DNA of 64,000 nt from Pollenia angustigena (GCA_930367215.1 OV884059.1:19182945-19246944), one strand, 5' to 3'; counted from the first letter of the stretch, positions 32,190 through 43,400 are shown. Notes: generated by a model not told the origin, from the sequence alone. Made by a program: numbers and translations.

Positions 32190-33005
32190 AATTATATGCG
32201 TTTGACTATTTTTTTTTTGGAAGCAACGCACACAAACACAAATATTGAAGCTGAATTGACGTGTGTAAGAAAAAATAGTTTTAAAGAAAAAATTCGCATC
32301 AATGCTGCTGTTTGCTTTTTGTTTTAGTTAGGTTTTGTTAAATATGAGATTTAAAGAAAGCTTTTTAAGACAAAAGTTATTGGAAACTTCACTAATAACA
32401 ACTTCTTAGCAAACGATTTTAATGTTAAATTAATATTTTCCAAGTTATGAGGCATAAAATTCGGACTTTACGATTTTTCTAAAACGTTGGCGGGCGTGAG
32501 GGACTGCTTAGCCTTCGCTGATTGTCCTAAACTTTTTTTGGCGTCGTTTTTATCAATACCCACCGAATTGGGGGTGAGAACATGGAAAAATAGAAAATAA
32601 ATATGCTCCATACAGTCAACGACCAGCCACCCTTGTGTACTTACTTATAAACATTTTTGTCCTACGTCGCACAGTGGCTCTGAAATTAATTTCATTGGTC
32701 AAACATGTAATTTTCTGTTATCACCGCTTTCCAACATTTTAATGTCATTCAAAAGTAAAAATATTACAAATAAGTTAACAAATATTTTTAATCGTGTTAA
32801 AAACAAATATTTTATGTGATTTTTGAAATTGTTTTCTCATCGCAATTAAGATTAAGATATGTTCATGGCGTCATTTCTACTATTACGATTAATAAAGAAT
32901 TTGGAAGCTTCGGAGCCTTCGAATAGTACGTTGCAAACAACGTATATTTGGAAAAATCAAAAACCATCTTCTACGAAACATTGCAGGCCAATCCAATTTG
33001 AATTT
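32190..33005. other. No gene or element recognised
   Basis: The short piece CGTTGGCGGGCGTGAGGGAC near 32,485 is G/C-rich against an A/T background but codes for nothing recognisable. The ORF at 32,124-32,327 mostly overlaps the small element and is not supported. Confidence 0.35.
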
Positions 33006-33009
33006 AAAA

Positions 33010-33382
33010 AAAAAAAATCATTATAAAATTTTAAAAACAAAAATTTCGAAATTTTGCTTAAAACAGCTGCGAATATTAGAAAAAAGTGTTTTTATCAAGA
33101 ATAAAAATTGGGAATTAAGCATGACAAACAAAATCTTGTAAAAAAAAGTTTAACCTTAAAGGTAATTTAATGTCAAAAATTCGGTTTTTTAGTTTATTGA
33201 ATAAACTAAACGGGTTTTGAGTTACGCGAATATATGTAGTGACACCTCTTCCATTTTCCAAATAACGGCATAACTCGAAAACAAGAACTTACCAAAAAAA
33301 AAAAAAAAAAAACGGCTAGTACCACTGCATTCAGCGTGCCAATTAAGTTAACCCGCCAGGTGCCCCGCTTGACAAAAAAAAA
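33010..33382. repeat. Family X repeat, right-end fragment
   Basis: It runs from AAAAAAATCATTATAAAATT through GGTTTTTTAGTTTATTGAAT, ACGCGAATATATGTAGTG and ACTGCATTCAGCGTGCCAAT, and ends CAGGTGCCCCGCTTGAC. It could be the far end of the copy that begins at 29,463, since the orientation is opposite, as expected for an inverted-arm element. Confidence 0.6.
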
Positions 33383-33483
33383 GTGTAAAATTCTAGCACA
33401 GTGCAATTATAATTTGCTTTTATTTTTATTTAGTGCCGTTTTATTTTTAGCGGTTAAAAATTCAATTTACAGTGTAACCTGTA

Positions 33484-34061
33484 CCCATGTTCTGTAACTT
33501 TAGTGAGAACTTTTTGCATCGAAAAGATGTGAAACAAAATATTCCATCGTTTCTTGAAAAGTGAGAGAAATGTGTGTCTGTAACTCATGTCGAAAACTAT
33601 CAAAAGAGATTACGTCGTTACGTTATAAATGTCATAATATTGCACTCGAAGCCGATGCGACATTGCAGACGTTCAGAACGCCAGTAACACATATCGTTGA
33701 CGGCGACCAAAATTTACCAAAAATTAAAAAATTTTCAACGACGGCGGCGAAAATACAACCGGCGGCTATACCAAACTGTGTAAAGAGCGACTTTAATGTT
33801 TGTTGTTTGCAAACGAGCTTTGAAGACATTCGTATATTTTATTAAAATGTTAAAAGCAAAATAATAAAACAATGAAAAATGTGCCAAGAACAAAATATTA
33901 TTATTATTATTTTCTTACATGACAGCCTGTACTCGCCAAAAAAAAGTTACAGACACAGTTAAGTGAGAAAAACAGCTGTTTGTTTCAATTTATGGCATTT
34001 TTGTTTCATTTCACACATTTCAATCGAAAACTTTCTCGACGCGAGAGTTACAGAACATGGG
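33484..34061. mobile_element. 578-bp inverted-repeat element with a 94-codon ORF
   Basis: CCCATGTTCTGTAACT at the left and AGTTACAGAACATGGG at the right are perfect inverses. Weaker pairing continues inwards (GCATCGAAAAGATGTGAAAC versus GTTTCATTTCACACATTTC). The plus-strand ORF 33,561-33,845 starts MREMCVCNSCRKLSKEITSL and has four cysteines near its start. I do not recognise it and it may be chance. No clear target duplication. Confidence 0.65.
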
Positions 34062-34890
34062 CACTGCTTAATTATCAAACGCTGACATTCCTTTCAAACC
34101 TATTTACCTTCTTCGTTTTCTTCCTCCATTTAAAAAAAAATCCGCTTAATTAATCTCCAGAATTTTACGTTTAATTGCCTCAGTACTATTTGACAACATT
34201 GCAAGAAATGCTACCAAGTTTACATAATAGTCATAAGTATGTTTGTAAGCGATCGCTTTCGTTGTTAGGATCCCGCAGACATAATAGCTAGTATTTTGCT
34301 TGTAATAAAACAGTTGGCATTTACTTAAAACAAGTGCACTTTTGATTTATTTTCATACATATCAAACTATCGTACTTAACGATCGACGGGCCAGTTACAG
34401 AATGGAAAGTCTCTTGTCCTGTCAATATTCTTAACAGGACGCCATTTGCGCCATTTATTGCCAAAAAAAAAAAATATATGAACTTTGGCACTTATGCCCG
34501 TAATTTCTACAAAAAGAAAGCTGGTCGTGTTCGTACTTAACAGTTACCTTGACCTATTTCAATGTTTATTTGTCCTACGTGTTTTTACCTTCAGTTTTCT
34601 GTTAAAATAAGGCAGCTTATAGTCTTTTTTTTAAGGGTGAATGGGGAAAGAGAAATAGAAAAATGCACTTTGTTTCTTGTGCAATCAGATTTCGTGAGTT
34701 TTTTTATTGATTAAAAATGGAAAAACGTATTGATATTGGGCATTCCACGCCCTATATTTCTCCAATTTAATGATATTTTTTAGTACACTTCCTGGTAAAT
34801 TTTGAGAATTTTTTGATTACTCCTTCAAAGGATTCTTGCTTAAGTTTTTTTTTTTTTTTGTTCATAACTTTGGGCCTTCCATATTTTCTA
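34062..34890. other. No gene recognised
   Basis: CGTACTTAACGATCGACGGGC (34,371) and CGTACTTAACAGTTACC (34,531) are a loose repeat pair. Otherwise no inverted repeats or domains were found. Confidence 0.35.
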
Positions 34891-34894
34891 TTTT

Positions 34895-35975
34895 TATACC
34901 CTCCACCACAATTAGTTGTGAAGAGGGTATATTAAGTTTGTCATTCCGTGTGAAACTTTTTTATTATTCATCTCAGACCCCATAAAGTATATATATTCTG
35001 GGTCCTTGAGTAATTCTAAGTCGATTTAGCCATGTCCGTCGGTCTGTCCGTCTGTTGAAAACACGCTCACTTTCGAACAACTCAAAAGAAATTAACAAAC
35101 TTGGTGCCAAATTGCTTGTAGTTATCCTAAGCAGTTTGGGATTGAAATCCAGCAAAATCGGTTTAGTAGGACCAGAGCTATGAATCTAAATGTGGAACCA
35201 CCACCTAAAAAAATTGATAATTTTGTTACAAAAAATAACATAAATGCTGGAACAAGGCAAGATTTTGCAAAAATTTGTTTTATTTGACTGGAAATCACGC
35301 TGTTAAATTTCGTGAAGATCCATCCATAATTTACCCTAAGCCCCATATAAACACTACTCCCGGAAAACAGTTTAGTACGCATAAAACCGTAAAAAATAAC
35401 GCTAGCGTAACAAAATTTGGTACGTCACAGTTTTTTAGGACTAGAAATAACACTGTGAAATTTCGTGACGATCGGTCCATAATATACCTTAGGCCCCATA
35501 TAAACCCTACTACCGGAAAACAGTTTAGTACGCCTAAAACCGTAAAAAATAATGCAATCATAACAAATTTTGGCTCGTCACAGTTTTATAGGACTATAAA
35601 TGATACTGTGAAATTTCGTGAAGATCCGTACGTAATTTACCCTAGGCCCCATAGAAACACTACTCCCGGAAAACAGTTTAGTACACCTAAAACCATTATT
35701 AATAATGCTATCATAACAGAAATTGGTACGTCACAGTTTTAAATGACTAGAAATGATGCTGTGAAATTTCGTGATGATCGGTCCATAATTTACCCTAGGC
35801 CCCATATAAACCCTAATACTGGAAAACAGTTTAGTCGCCTAAAACTATAATTAATAACAAATCGTCACAGTTTAAGATAATAATAACATCATACAAATAT
35901 TACTCCTTAAACATTTGAACTGTCGGTGGAGGGTATCAAAGATTCGGCACAGCCGAATATAGCACTCTTACTTCT
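34895..35975. repeat. Dispersed TATACCC repeat, copy D, with 153-bp array
   Basis: The left end TATACCCTCCACCACAATTA pairs with GGTGGAGGGTATCAAAGATT near 35,930 (TATACCCTCCACC inverted), and then AGCCGAATATAGCACTCTTA closes it. Inside the left end: TTTGTCATTCCGTGTGAAAC, then GTCCGTCGGTCTGTCCGTCT. Copy E at 50,337-51,258 is the same element in the opposite orientation, so the unit is well defined at about 0.9-1.1 kb. No transposase. Confidence 0.75.
35302..35870. repeat. 153-bp tandem repeat array
   Basis: TTTCGTGAAGATCCATCCAT and its variants start at 35,302, 35,455, 35,608 and 35,761, spacing exactly 153 bp each time. The unit contains CCATATAAACACTACTCCCG and AAACAGTTTAGTACGC. Because 153 is 51 codons, one frame stays open for 155 codons (35,275-35,742). 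I treat that as a consequence of the period, not proof of a protein. Confidence 0.9.
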
Positions 35976-36981
35976 TTTTTTAATTTTGAAAATTTTTAAA
36001 AAAATAAATCGAAAAAATAGTAGTTATGGAAGGCGCACTGCAGTACGGGGCCTAAACGTTTTTGGGGGGATAGAAGTTTAAAATCACACATTTTTAAGAA
36101 AATCTAAAAATTACATTACTTTATTAAAGTTTAGTCCAATTTTTTGTTTTTTTTTTAACTCGAAATCACTATACCGAAAATTGTGATCAGTGTTCGCAAA
36201 TAAACAGAACATTATTTAGCGTTCGGCTCACACAACCAGGTTATCCCAACGATATCTATTTTTGTAGTGCTTATGTAGACTAACACAACCCTTAATACCG
36301 TTCGTAACTATTTTCACGAAAGAGCCGAACATTATATAGTGTTGTGTTTTGGTTAAAAAAAACAGAACAATTGTAGTGATACTGTAGATAAAAGTTATAT
36401 TTTAATGTTTTTGTATTTACATTGATAAAGAAATTAACAAACAAAAAAATTTTAGCAACGACCGCAGCACGAACAGCTTGTGTGTGTAAATGTTTTGTTT
36501 GTGTAAAATTATTTTGCTGCCTTTTTGTTTTTTTTTTTGTATGTGTATTTTGTTTTTGTAAAAAATGTTTTGTTGTTTTTTTAACCAGCCAAAAGGGCGC
36601 TAAAGATGTTATGATACTTGCTATTTTTTGTATTGGAATTTTTAGGATTGACTGAATGAAACAACAAATACGAGAAAGAACAAGAAATACAATATGTAAA
36701 CAAACCCTTTTTCTGATTGACATTTCTCATGTATATTTTTTTCTTTAACCAAAACAAAAAAAAAAAAAAAAATGGCAAAAGCCTGGAAAGATGAAACTAT
36801 TTTGATTTTGATAAATGAAATGAAGCAGGTGCCCTTCATATGGGATTTAAAATCATAAATTTTCAATTAAGGAATATACCACGATGTAATTCGTAATATT
36901 TTTCATTATTCGCATTAAATTTTATTGTATTTAAAAAAAAATTGTTTGTGATTCCAAAATAAAATATAAACAAAACAAACA
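35976..36981. other. AT-rich, no gene recognised
   Basis: At 36,180-36,355, GTTCGGCTCACACAACCAG and AAGAGCCGAACATTATATAGTG form a loose inverted pair (AGCGTTCGGCTC / GAGCCGAAC), perhaps another small element. Opposing ORFs at 36,292-36,866 are T/A-run artefacts rich in F and K. Confidence 0.35.
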
Positions 36982-37037
36982 ACACGTCATATAAGAATCT
37001 TAATAATAAATTTTGTATTCCCGGAAATAACTGTGAT
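36982..37037. repeat. 56-bp direct repeat (partner at 38,352-38,406)
   Basis: CACGTCATATAAGAATCTTA followed by AATTTTGTATTCCCGG recurs with small changes at 38,352-38,406. This suggests two copies of the same background repeat, each next to a different insertion. Confidence 0.6.
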
Positions 37038-37044
37038 AATATAC

Positions 37045-37302
37045 CTGTGGTTTTCATGGGCAACCGCTTATGTCTATTTTTTCGATTTTGAAATGTTGAT
37101 GCTATATTGCTTCATTTTAAGCGCTCTTTACATTTTTTAAAAAAATTTTAAAACAGATAGACCCATTCCGATGTTTTAACTCAATTACAAAGTTCAAAAG
37201 GTGCAATATCTAACCGATAGTTTGATCTATAATGGTTTTTTCGGCTCTCCTGAAAATTTTTTTTTTTTTTACGACATACGCGGTTGCCCATGAAAACCAC
37301 AG
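37045..37302. mobile_element. 258-bp inverted-repeat element
   Basis: CTGTGGTTTTCATGGGCAAC is mirrored by GTTGCCCATGAAAACCACAG. The arms continue to CGC(T/G)TATGTC. ATAC flanks both ends (37,041-37,044; 37,303-37,306), a possible 4-bp target duplication. Non-coding. Confidence 0.7.
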
Positions 37303-37480
37303 ATACTTGCATGTGCCCGTGCAGAAAACTGAATTCCCAAATTGGTTTTTTTTTTTGTTGTTTTCTTGCGAAGACAATAGAATGAAACAATTTGTTTTTT
37401 AATTTTGTTTTTTCTTTATACCCACTTACAACTACAATTCGAGTCGGAAAGAACCCAACCAATTGTAGGGGGATGTAAGA

Positions 37481-38358
37481 AAAGATAAACTCACTGGCCC
37501 ATAATCATAGTCAAACGCTAAAGTCGGTTCTATTTAAAAACAACTTTAAAATAAAAACATTCTTTTAAATATTTTGCTTCTATAGTCGAAACTAAAGTAT
37601 GTTTTAAATTGAACCGACTTTAACTGGGTGCCACCTCAAATGTAGCAAATTTTTCATACAACATACAACAAAATATGTATAAGCAAGTGGCAACTTTAAG
37701 CAGCCGACATTGAAAATTAAAATATAAATAAAACACTGCATATCTTGTACGGTTGAAACACGCAATATGATTTTATGTAGAAAGCAACAACAATTAGGGC
37801 CTATACATATATTTTGTGTTTCTTTCCATAAAAGTTTTCCTGCAAATCATTAATAATTGCAAAATATCAGCCAACATCTTATAACATAAACATTTTTAAC
37901 TTTTTGCAAGTACTTTTTTATTTGGCGAAAAACAGCTGATGCTGTTGTTAAATGAGTTAAACACAACTTCAGCTGGTTTTAAAATTAACATCGGGTTTAA
38001 CGTGTAAAGTATGCTTTTGCTTGTCTATAGTAGATCAAAAGCATATTTTTAATAAAAGTTTACTTTAGAACTCTTAAAGTATGCTTTGTTTATGACTATA
38101 GTTATGGGCCACTGTTTATTGTAGGTGTTTTGTTTGAGCTTTGATATTGTTACAAGTAAGACTTTGAGTGTTTGGAATTCTTATTCGCCCTAGGGTTTTA
38201 TTTGTATAATATTTTTAGCTTTTCTAAAATCTTTGGAAAAGGTTTCCTGATGATCTGGCCTAAGCAACCAGTGAAATGCGCATGGAAGCTAGCTTTCCCT
38301 CAACAATAAATTTCAGTGTATTTATCAAATATGAAAAATTGGGAATTCAGCACGTCAT
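37481..38358. repeat. Background repeat split by an insertion (sister copy at 42,463-42,725)
   Basis: 37,481-37,495 and 38,111-38,358 together align with the uninterrupted sequence at 42,463-42,725. Shared phrases include ACTGTTTATTG, GTTTTGTTTGAGCTTTGATA, GCAACCAGTGAAATGCGCAT and GAAGCTAGCTTTCCCTCAA. The gap is the element at 37,496-38,110. Confidence 0.75.
37496..38110. mobile_element. 615-bp inverted-repeat element with known empty site
   Basis: The ends GGCCCATAATCATAGTC and GACTATAGTTATGGGCC are inverse with two differences. The sister repeat at 42.47 kb reads AACTCACTGTTTATTG. This gives a target duplication of ACT (or CACTG if the outer G is not part of the element). AAGTATG(C/T)TTT and GTCGGTT/AACCGAC words recur inside. 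No transposase. Confidence 0.75.
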
Positions 38359-39153
38359 ACAAGAATCTTAATACATAATAAATTTTGTATTCCCGGAAAT
38401 AACTTTGATAAACAACAAAAACCCGTCAAAAAAGCTAAAAATCGCAAAACAAAAGTTTAAAACCGCTGCTTTCGATCAAAAACTAAAAAAATTGGCAACA
38501 GTGCTAACATTTAATCTGGAAATGTAAATTTTAAGTTAAAAATTTTTATATTTTTTTTGACAGTCTTAGATTATTTACCGAGAACACATGTATATTTGTT
38601 TGACATTTCAAGATTTTTTATGATATAATCATACTCTTTACACTTAGTCAGTTTTCCTATGCAAATATATTTGCACTGTTCTCCAATAGAGAAAAAATAC
38701 AAAACATAGCAAGTATCATAACACTTTAATACTTTATTGAGTCAATATTCGGTTTATTGACATAATTATCTTTCCGTTCACACATACACAATTTAGCTTA
38801 CTCAATTAGCAATTTGCAATTAACTTAGCAAAATGTAAACAACATTTGACATCTTTAAAGAAAAAATAAAATAAACATCCGGCTTTTGCGCAGACCTAAT
38901 GGATGGGCCTTTGTTTTTGTTGTTTTTTTGTTGGCAAAAATGTCAAAAAACCTTTGTTTAGTGAGTTGGGTCTTACTCACTAAACACACTTGTGACAGTG
39001 CATTGCAGTATTGCATTTTAATTTTACTCAATATTTATAACAATTTCGTATTAATTGAGCAATAACTAAATTGCAATTTTGTATGGATAATTGAGCTCAA
39101 TAATGGCATTTATTGCGTAAAACTCAATTAAGGTGCATATCTGAACACGGTAT
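38359..39153. other. AT-rich with a weak inverted repeat, no gene recognised
   Basis: CCGTTCACACATACACAATTT at 38,776 is loosely mirrored near 39,125-39,150 (AATTAAGGTGCATATCTGAA, CACGG). CAATTTAGC/AATTGCAATT words lie between, so a decayed small element is possible. Confidence 0.35.
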
Positions 39154-39507
39154 AAGGATATATTACACTATTATACTTTGTATTAATATATGTCAAAAAC
39201 TCCAGTAATATGACAAAGTGTGATAGTGTGAATGCAATGTGTCACAAAAATGACAAGTATTATGAAAAAAGTTTGACATCCCATTCAACTTCATCGTTTT
39301 TTAAAAAATTTCTAAACAATAATACTTTTCATTGGATCAGGGTTGCATTTTTTTCATGTGTGAGTGTTTTTACTTTGTGTGATGGTGTGAACACAAACTG
39401 TCATGTTACATTCGATTTTTTGACAGTCGCAACAAAACTCATTAGATTTCTATCTCACAAAGTATTATGGAATACGTAAGACTTGTGAGATAGTGTAATC
39501 TAGCCTT
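39154..39507. mobile_element. Possible inverted-repeat element
   Basis: AAGGATATATTACACTAT at the left is mirrored by ATAGTGTAATCTAGCCTT at the right (two mismatches). The interior repeats GTGTGATAGTGTGAA / GTGTGATGGTGTGAAC. No secure target duplication. Confidence 0.4.
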
Positions 39508-40474
39508 AAAGCACAACTGAAAGGAACGAACACCAATGGGCTGAACCGAACACAATGAAGTTTGTGGTTTCAAAAAAAACCGAACGGAGTTAAATGCTCT
39601 CATCTTTTTGTTGAGTTGGATAAAAACTATTATTTTTGTGCTCGAAGAGGACAAACAGGGAAACGTTATTAATTTTAATGAATAACTACACAAACACTAT
39701 GAGCGTTTGTGTTTTCCACAAATTAACCGAACCGAACACTAAGGTGCGATATTTATTGTTTATTTTCAAACAATGATTGTGATATTCTGTCCAAAGTTCG
39801 CCATACGATCAATACAAAGTCCCCTACCTAAAATCACCTTAATATTGAAATAAGATCTAACTTAGTATTAAAATTCTAGAAATAATTATTTTTTGAATAG
39901 TTAAATAGTTTTCTTATCTATGGAGTCCAACAAAGCAGTGCAGCTAAATGGGAAGCCCTGCATAGTTTTTTTTTCACTTTTGTACCATCGTGCTGATTTC
40001 ATGAAAGTGAAATTTAACTTTCTACATCAGTTTAAATGAAAATATGATGTCATAACTAGTAAAACACAATAATAACCTACAAAAATATCTCAATACGTAT
40101 GAGTAATAGTGGAAAATTTGTATTACTTATACGTAGCAATAATGCCAGGATTTCTTAAAGGTATCCTGTTAAATAAGTTTACCCCAAAGTAAGTTTATTT
40201 CCCAACAAATCTTACCCAATTAGAATATTTAAGCTTAATAACTTTCCCCTGTTTATGTAACTTATTTTATGTTGCCGCTGCATTTGAAAATCCTTTTAAT
40301 GCATTTGCAGATGAAGCCAGATTTAAGTTCAACAAGTTTACAATGTAGATAAATCTATGACCAAGTATGAACAAGTATGACCGTATAAATGTTGACGATA
40401 TGTCTTTTAAAGACAAAGAACTTTGTGACAGGCTTTATACGCAGCCTAAACTTGTTATGGGGAGATACATAGCG
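39508..40474. other. No gene recognised
   Basis: Loose ACCGAACAC/AACCGAAC words repeat at 39,510-39,740. Otherwise A/T-rich sequence without domains. Confidence 0.35.
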
Positions 40475-41042
40475 TTAACTTAATACGAAAAGGCCCTAAC
40501 TCATGTTTTTCATAGTTTACAGGAGAAGGAAAAAACTAAATAAAAAAAGATGCAATATTGATACAAAATTTGTTTAAACGCAATTTTTATTAAAAACACT
40601 TTACAAATTTAGTGTTATATTAGTTTTATTAATTTTTTTTAATTTTTATTTATTAATATGAGTAAGGGCTTTTTGTTGTTGTATTTTCTGAAAAAAAAAT
40701 GAGTTGGGGCTTTTTTTTTAACGAGAACAAAAAGTAATTTAAAAGAAATTCATGTTTTAGACAAAGAAACAAGGAAATTAAAAAAATTATAATCATATTA
40801 CATTGAAAAGTAATAAAATCTTCATAATATATTAGTTTGTATATGGTAAATTTTCATAAAAGTGATGGCAGTCTTTGGGCAGCAACTTCTTTAAATCTTG
40901 CAAGTGATCCCACTTTTTCTTGGAGATTTCCAATTTTGAAGTATAAAGGGGGCCAGGTTCAATATGTTTATTAGCAGACTTTAATTTAACTTTTATTTTT
41001 TTTTATTTTGCACACTTTTACTCTAAAATTTAGAGTCTAACC

Positions 41043-41427
41043 CCCATATTCATAGAAAATATTTGTGATTTACAAAAGGTTTATTGAACAAATTTCCTAT
41101 GAAAACTTGTTCAATAAACCTTTCATAAATCAAAAATATTTTTTATGAATACGGGCAAGGTATATTTATAGCAGGTAGCCGCGAGATTACAACAATTGTA
41201 CAATAAAACAAACAACAGGGCTTTTTATTGTTGTTATGTGATACAAACTGTCAAACAGCAAAGGGGTTGATAAGAGACAAAAAAGACAAAAGATAAAGAC
41301 GAAAAACTTGTTTACTTGTTTTCTATACAACATTTGACAGTTCGTATCACAAAACAAGCAAATAAAAAATAAACAGCTGGCTTTCCGAGACTACCTGCTA
41401 TAAATATACCTTGAATACGGGGGTAAA
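41043..41427. mobile_element. CCCCCATATTCAT element, interrupted
   Basis: CCCCATATTCATAGAAAATA and TATTTTTTATGAATACGGG are mirrored, with an inner mirror of GGTTTATTGAACAA and TTGTTCAATAAACC. This gives a hairpin of about 115 bp (41,043-41,155). Its last bases are duplicated by the insertion at 41,156-41,413. Confidence 0.65.
41156..41413. mobile_element. CAAGG-type small hAT-like element, 258 bp
   Basis: CAAGGTATATTTATAGCAGG is exactly mirrored at the right end; arms continue to TAG. Perfect 8-bp duplication AATACGGG at 41,148-41,155 and 41,414-41,421. The CAAGG start and 8-bp target are shared with the elements at 42,935 and 51,563. Confidence 0.85.
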
Positions 41428-41904
41428 TTTATAACGGCATTTTCAAACTCACTACCACACATAAATGCCAAGGCGTATATAACAGGTGGGAGCACTAAAA
41501 CAGCTGACTGCCATTTAATGCTCTATGCAGAATCAAAGGTAATAAATAAAATAAAAGCAGCACATCGCGCAAAGCAAACACTAAACAACAACAGAGATTA
41601 TAAAAATTGATGCTTTGTTGCTGTTTCCTCAGCAAAAATGAGTTAGGGCTTTTTTCTTTAGAAAATTGTAAGAGATGAGTTAGGGCTTTTCGTTTTTAGG
41701 CTATAACTTCGGTATTTTTTTCCGAATTCATCTGATTTGTTTCGAGAATGTGTATCTAGTAATGGTCTATCGAAATATGTAAAAATATCGATTTCGAAAA
41801 ATTATGAGTTAGGGCCTTTTCGTATTAAGTTAACGATAGGCTGTACAAAAGACCCTCTGGGCCGCGGTGCGTATGGCCTTCTAAATACATATCTATCTAC
41901 TTCA

Positions 41905-42365
41905 AAAGTGGGAGTTCAAACGTGGCCACATTTCGAGCATGACAGGCCGAATATGTTCACCACAATCGATCAACTATGCAAGGAATTGAAAAGTGTTTAA
42001 AGAAATTTTAAGACAATGGAAGCGTTACAGATGTAGGCAGGCATTTGCATCATTGCAATGTGCGCACTGCCGAAAATATCAGTTCTGTTAGTGAAAGTGT
42101 GGCGAATAGTCCGAATTTGCCGATTCCAGGGCGTTCTCAGCAATTGGGCCTACCTTAAGGCTCATTATGGCGAAGTTTAGTTTGATTGCACGGAAAGTTT
42201 TCAGAAGGCGTAATTTCACGTTAAGCGACGACAATTGGCTACCAAGATCATACGATTTGACGCTGTTAGTGGGGCTAAGTCAAAGACAGTGTATATGCGG
42301 ATAATACCCTAACGATTGAGCATTTGAAAACCAACATTCGTCGAGTTTTTGCCGAGATACTGTGC
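41905..42365 (+). pseudogene. Mariner-type (DUF4817) transposase, decayed
   Basis: With frame changes the plus strand reads DRPNMFTTI, DNGSVTDV, then RTAENISSVSESVANSPNLP and GRSQQLGLP (helix-turn-helix and linker). A deletion follows, and then the C-terminal end: RRRNFTLSDDNWLPRSYDLT, KTVYADNTLTIEHLKTNIRR and VFAEI. The NWxPRS(C/Y)DLTPLDF block is where the last catalytic Asp should stand. The catalytic core in between is lost. This copy reads opposite to the copies at 1-270 and 21,330-21,655. Confidence 0.75.
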
Positions 42366-42462
42366 AAAATGTGCGAAAACGAGAGAGAGCGTTTAAAGAG
42401 AGAAACAAATTGAGAGACAAAAAACTTCTTGCATATTTTTACAACTCTTTCATATGGAATGT

Positions 42463-42725
42463 TAGAAAAGACAAACTCACTGTTTATTGTTGGTGTTTTG
42501 TCAAGGCTTTGATATGGTTTGCAAGTACGACTGGAACGTTTGTAATTCTCATTCGTTTTACAGTTATATTTGTATAATTTCATTAGCTTTTTTAAATTGT
42601 TTGGAAAAAGGTTTTCTGATGAGCTGACTTTAGCAACCAGTGAAATGCGCATAGAAGCTAGCTTTCCCTCAATAATAAATTTCAGTGTAATAATCAAAAA
42701 TACAAATTGAGAATATAGCACGTTA
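42463..42725. repeat. Background repeat, uninterrupted copy
   Basis: Aligns with 37,481-37,495 plus 38,111-38,358 and supplies the empty site AAACTCACTGTTTATTG for the element at 37,496-38,110. Confidence 0.75.
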
Positions 42726-42831
42726 ACCCTGGAACTCTGTTCAACATTTCACGTCAAGTACTTTCAAGTCGCATATAAAAAAACTTGCGCAGAATGCCTG
42801 TAAAATAATGTTAATAGAATTGCACTCTGGG

Positions 42832-43400
42832 GGCTAATTCTGGCAATCGTGGGGCCAAATAATGGCAGTCGTGATCGAATACTTTTCAGATACGAAAGCA
42901 ATTTTGTTTCTAATTCTTTTTGTACATACTGAACCAAGGCGAATTCAAACAAGGTGGTCTTATTTTGAAAACGTTTTACAACACTGTAAAATATTTTAAC
43001 GTTGTGTCAAAAATTCAAACAAATATTTGATTTAGTTTTTATATTAAATTGTGTTTTTTTGAAATGTTATAACTTAAAAAAGTTTTAAATTTCACAATTT
43101 TAATCGAAAATAATAGAATTTAGTAAAGATTCCCCAGAACCAACAGGACGGTATACCATTTTGACACAAGGTTAGTAATCAGCTGTTGCTTACGTAGCAA
43201 GATAAGTTCACCTGGTGTAAATTCGCCTTGTACTGAACGGATCGAAATTATTTATTTTGTGTTGTAAAGCATTTATTTGTGTTTTCACAACACTGAAACA
43301 ATAATTACGATTCGTTCAGTATTGACTGAAATAAAATTGCTTTCGAATCGAAAAAGTATTCGATCACGACTGCCATAATTTGGCCCGTGATCGAATAATT
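42832..43400. mobile_element. GGCAGTCGTGATCGA inverted-repeat element, interrupted copy
   Basis: GGCAGTCGTGATCGAATACT...CGAAAGCAATTTT at the left is mirrored at 43,320-43,380. The middle ATACTGAAC is split by the CAAGG-type insertion at 42,935-43,230. An extra partial arm (GTGATCGAATAATTTTTCGA) follows at 43,388. The better-preserved copy is at 44,401-44,646. Confidence 0.75.
42935..43230. mobile_element. CAAGG-type small hAT-like element, 296 bp
   Basis: CAAGGCGAATTCAAACAAGG at the left and ...TGTAAATTCGCCTTG at the right. Perfect 8-bp duplication TACTGAAC at 42,927-42,934 and 43,231-43,238. Non-coding. Confidence 0.85.

Larger units (their letters stand above)
40479..41829. mobile_element. 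TTAA-flanked element with 26-bp perfect terminal repeats
   Basis: CTTAATACGAAAAGGCCCTA followed by ACTCAT at the left is exactly mirrored at the right. TTAA flanks both ends (40,475-40,478; 41,830-41,833). GAGTTAGGGCTTTT-like motifs are repeated several times inside each end (40,660; 40,700; 41,640; 41,675; 41,805), a pattern expected of transposase-binding sites. Size 1,351 bp including nested elements. No transposase. Unlike canonical piggyBac it does not start with CCC, so it may be another TTAA-targeting group. Confidence 0.75.

Noticed and set aside
35275..35742. 155-codon open frame as a protein-coding gene
   Set aside because: It is the translation of a 153-bp tandem repeat whose period keeps any stop-free unit open, and no start, splice or domain signal supports a gene. 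Kept as a finding, not as a CDS.
35302..35870. Possible CRISPR-like array
   Set aside because: The units are contiguous 153-bp tandem repeats without unique spacers, and the DNA is eukaryotic.
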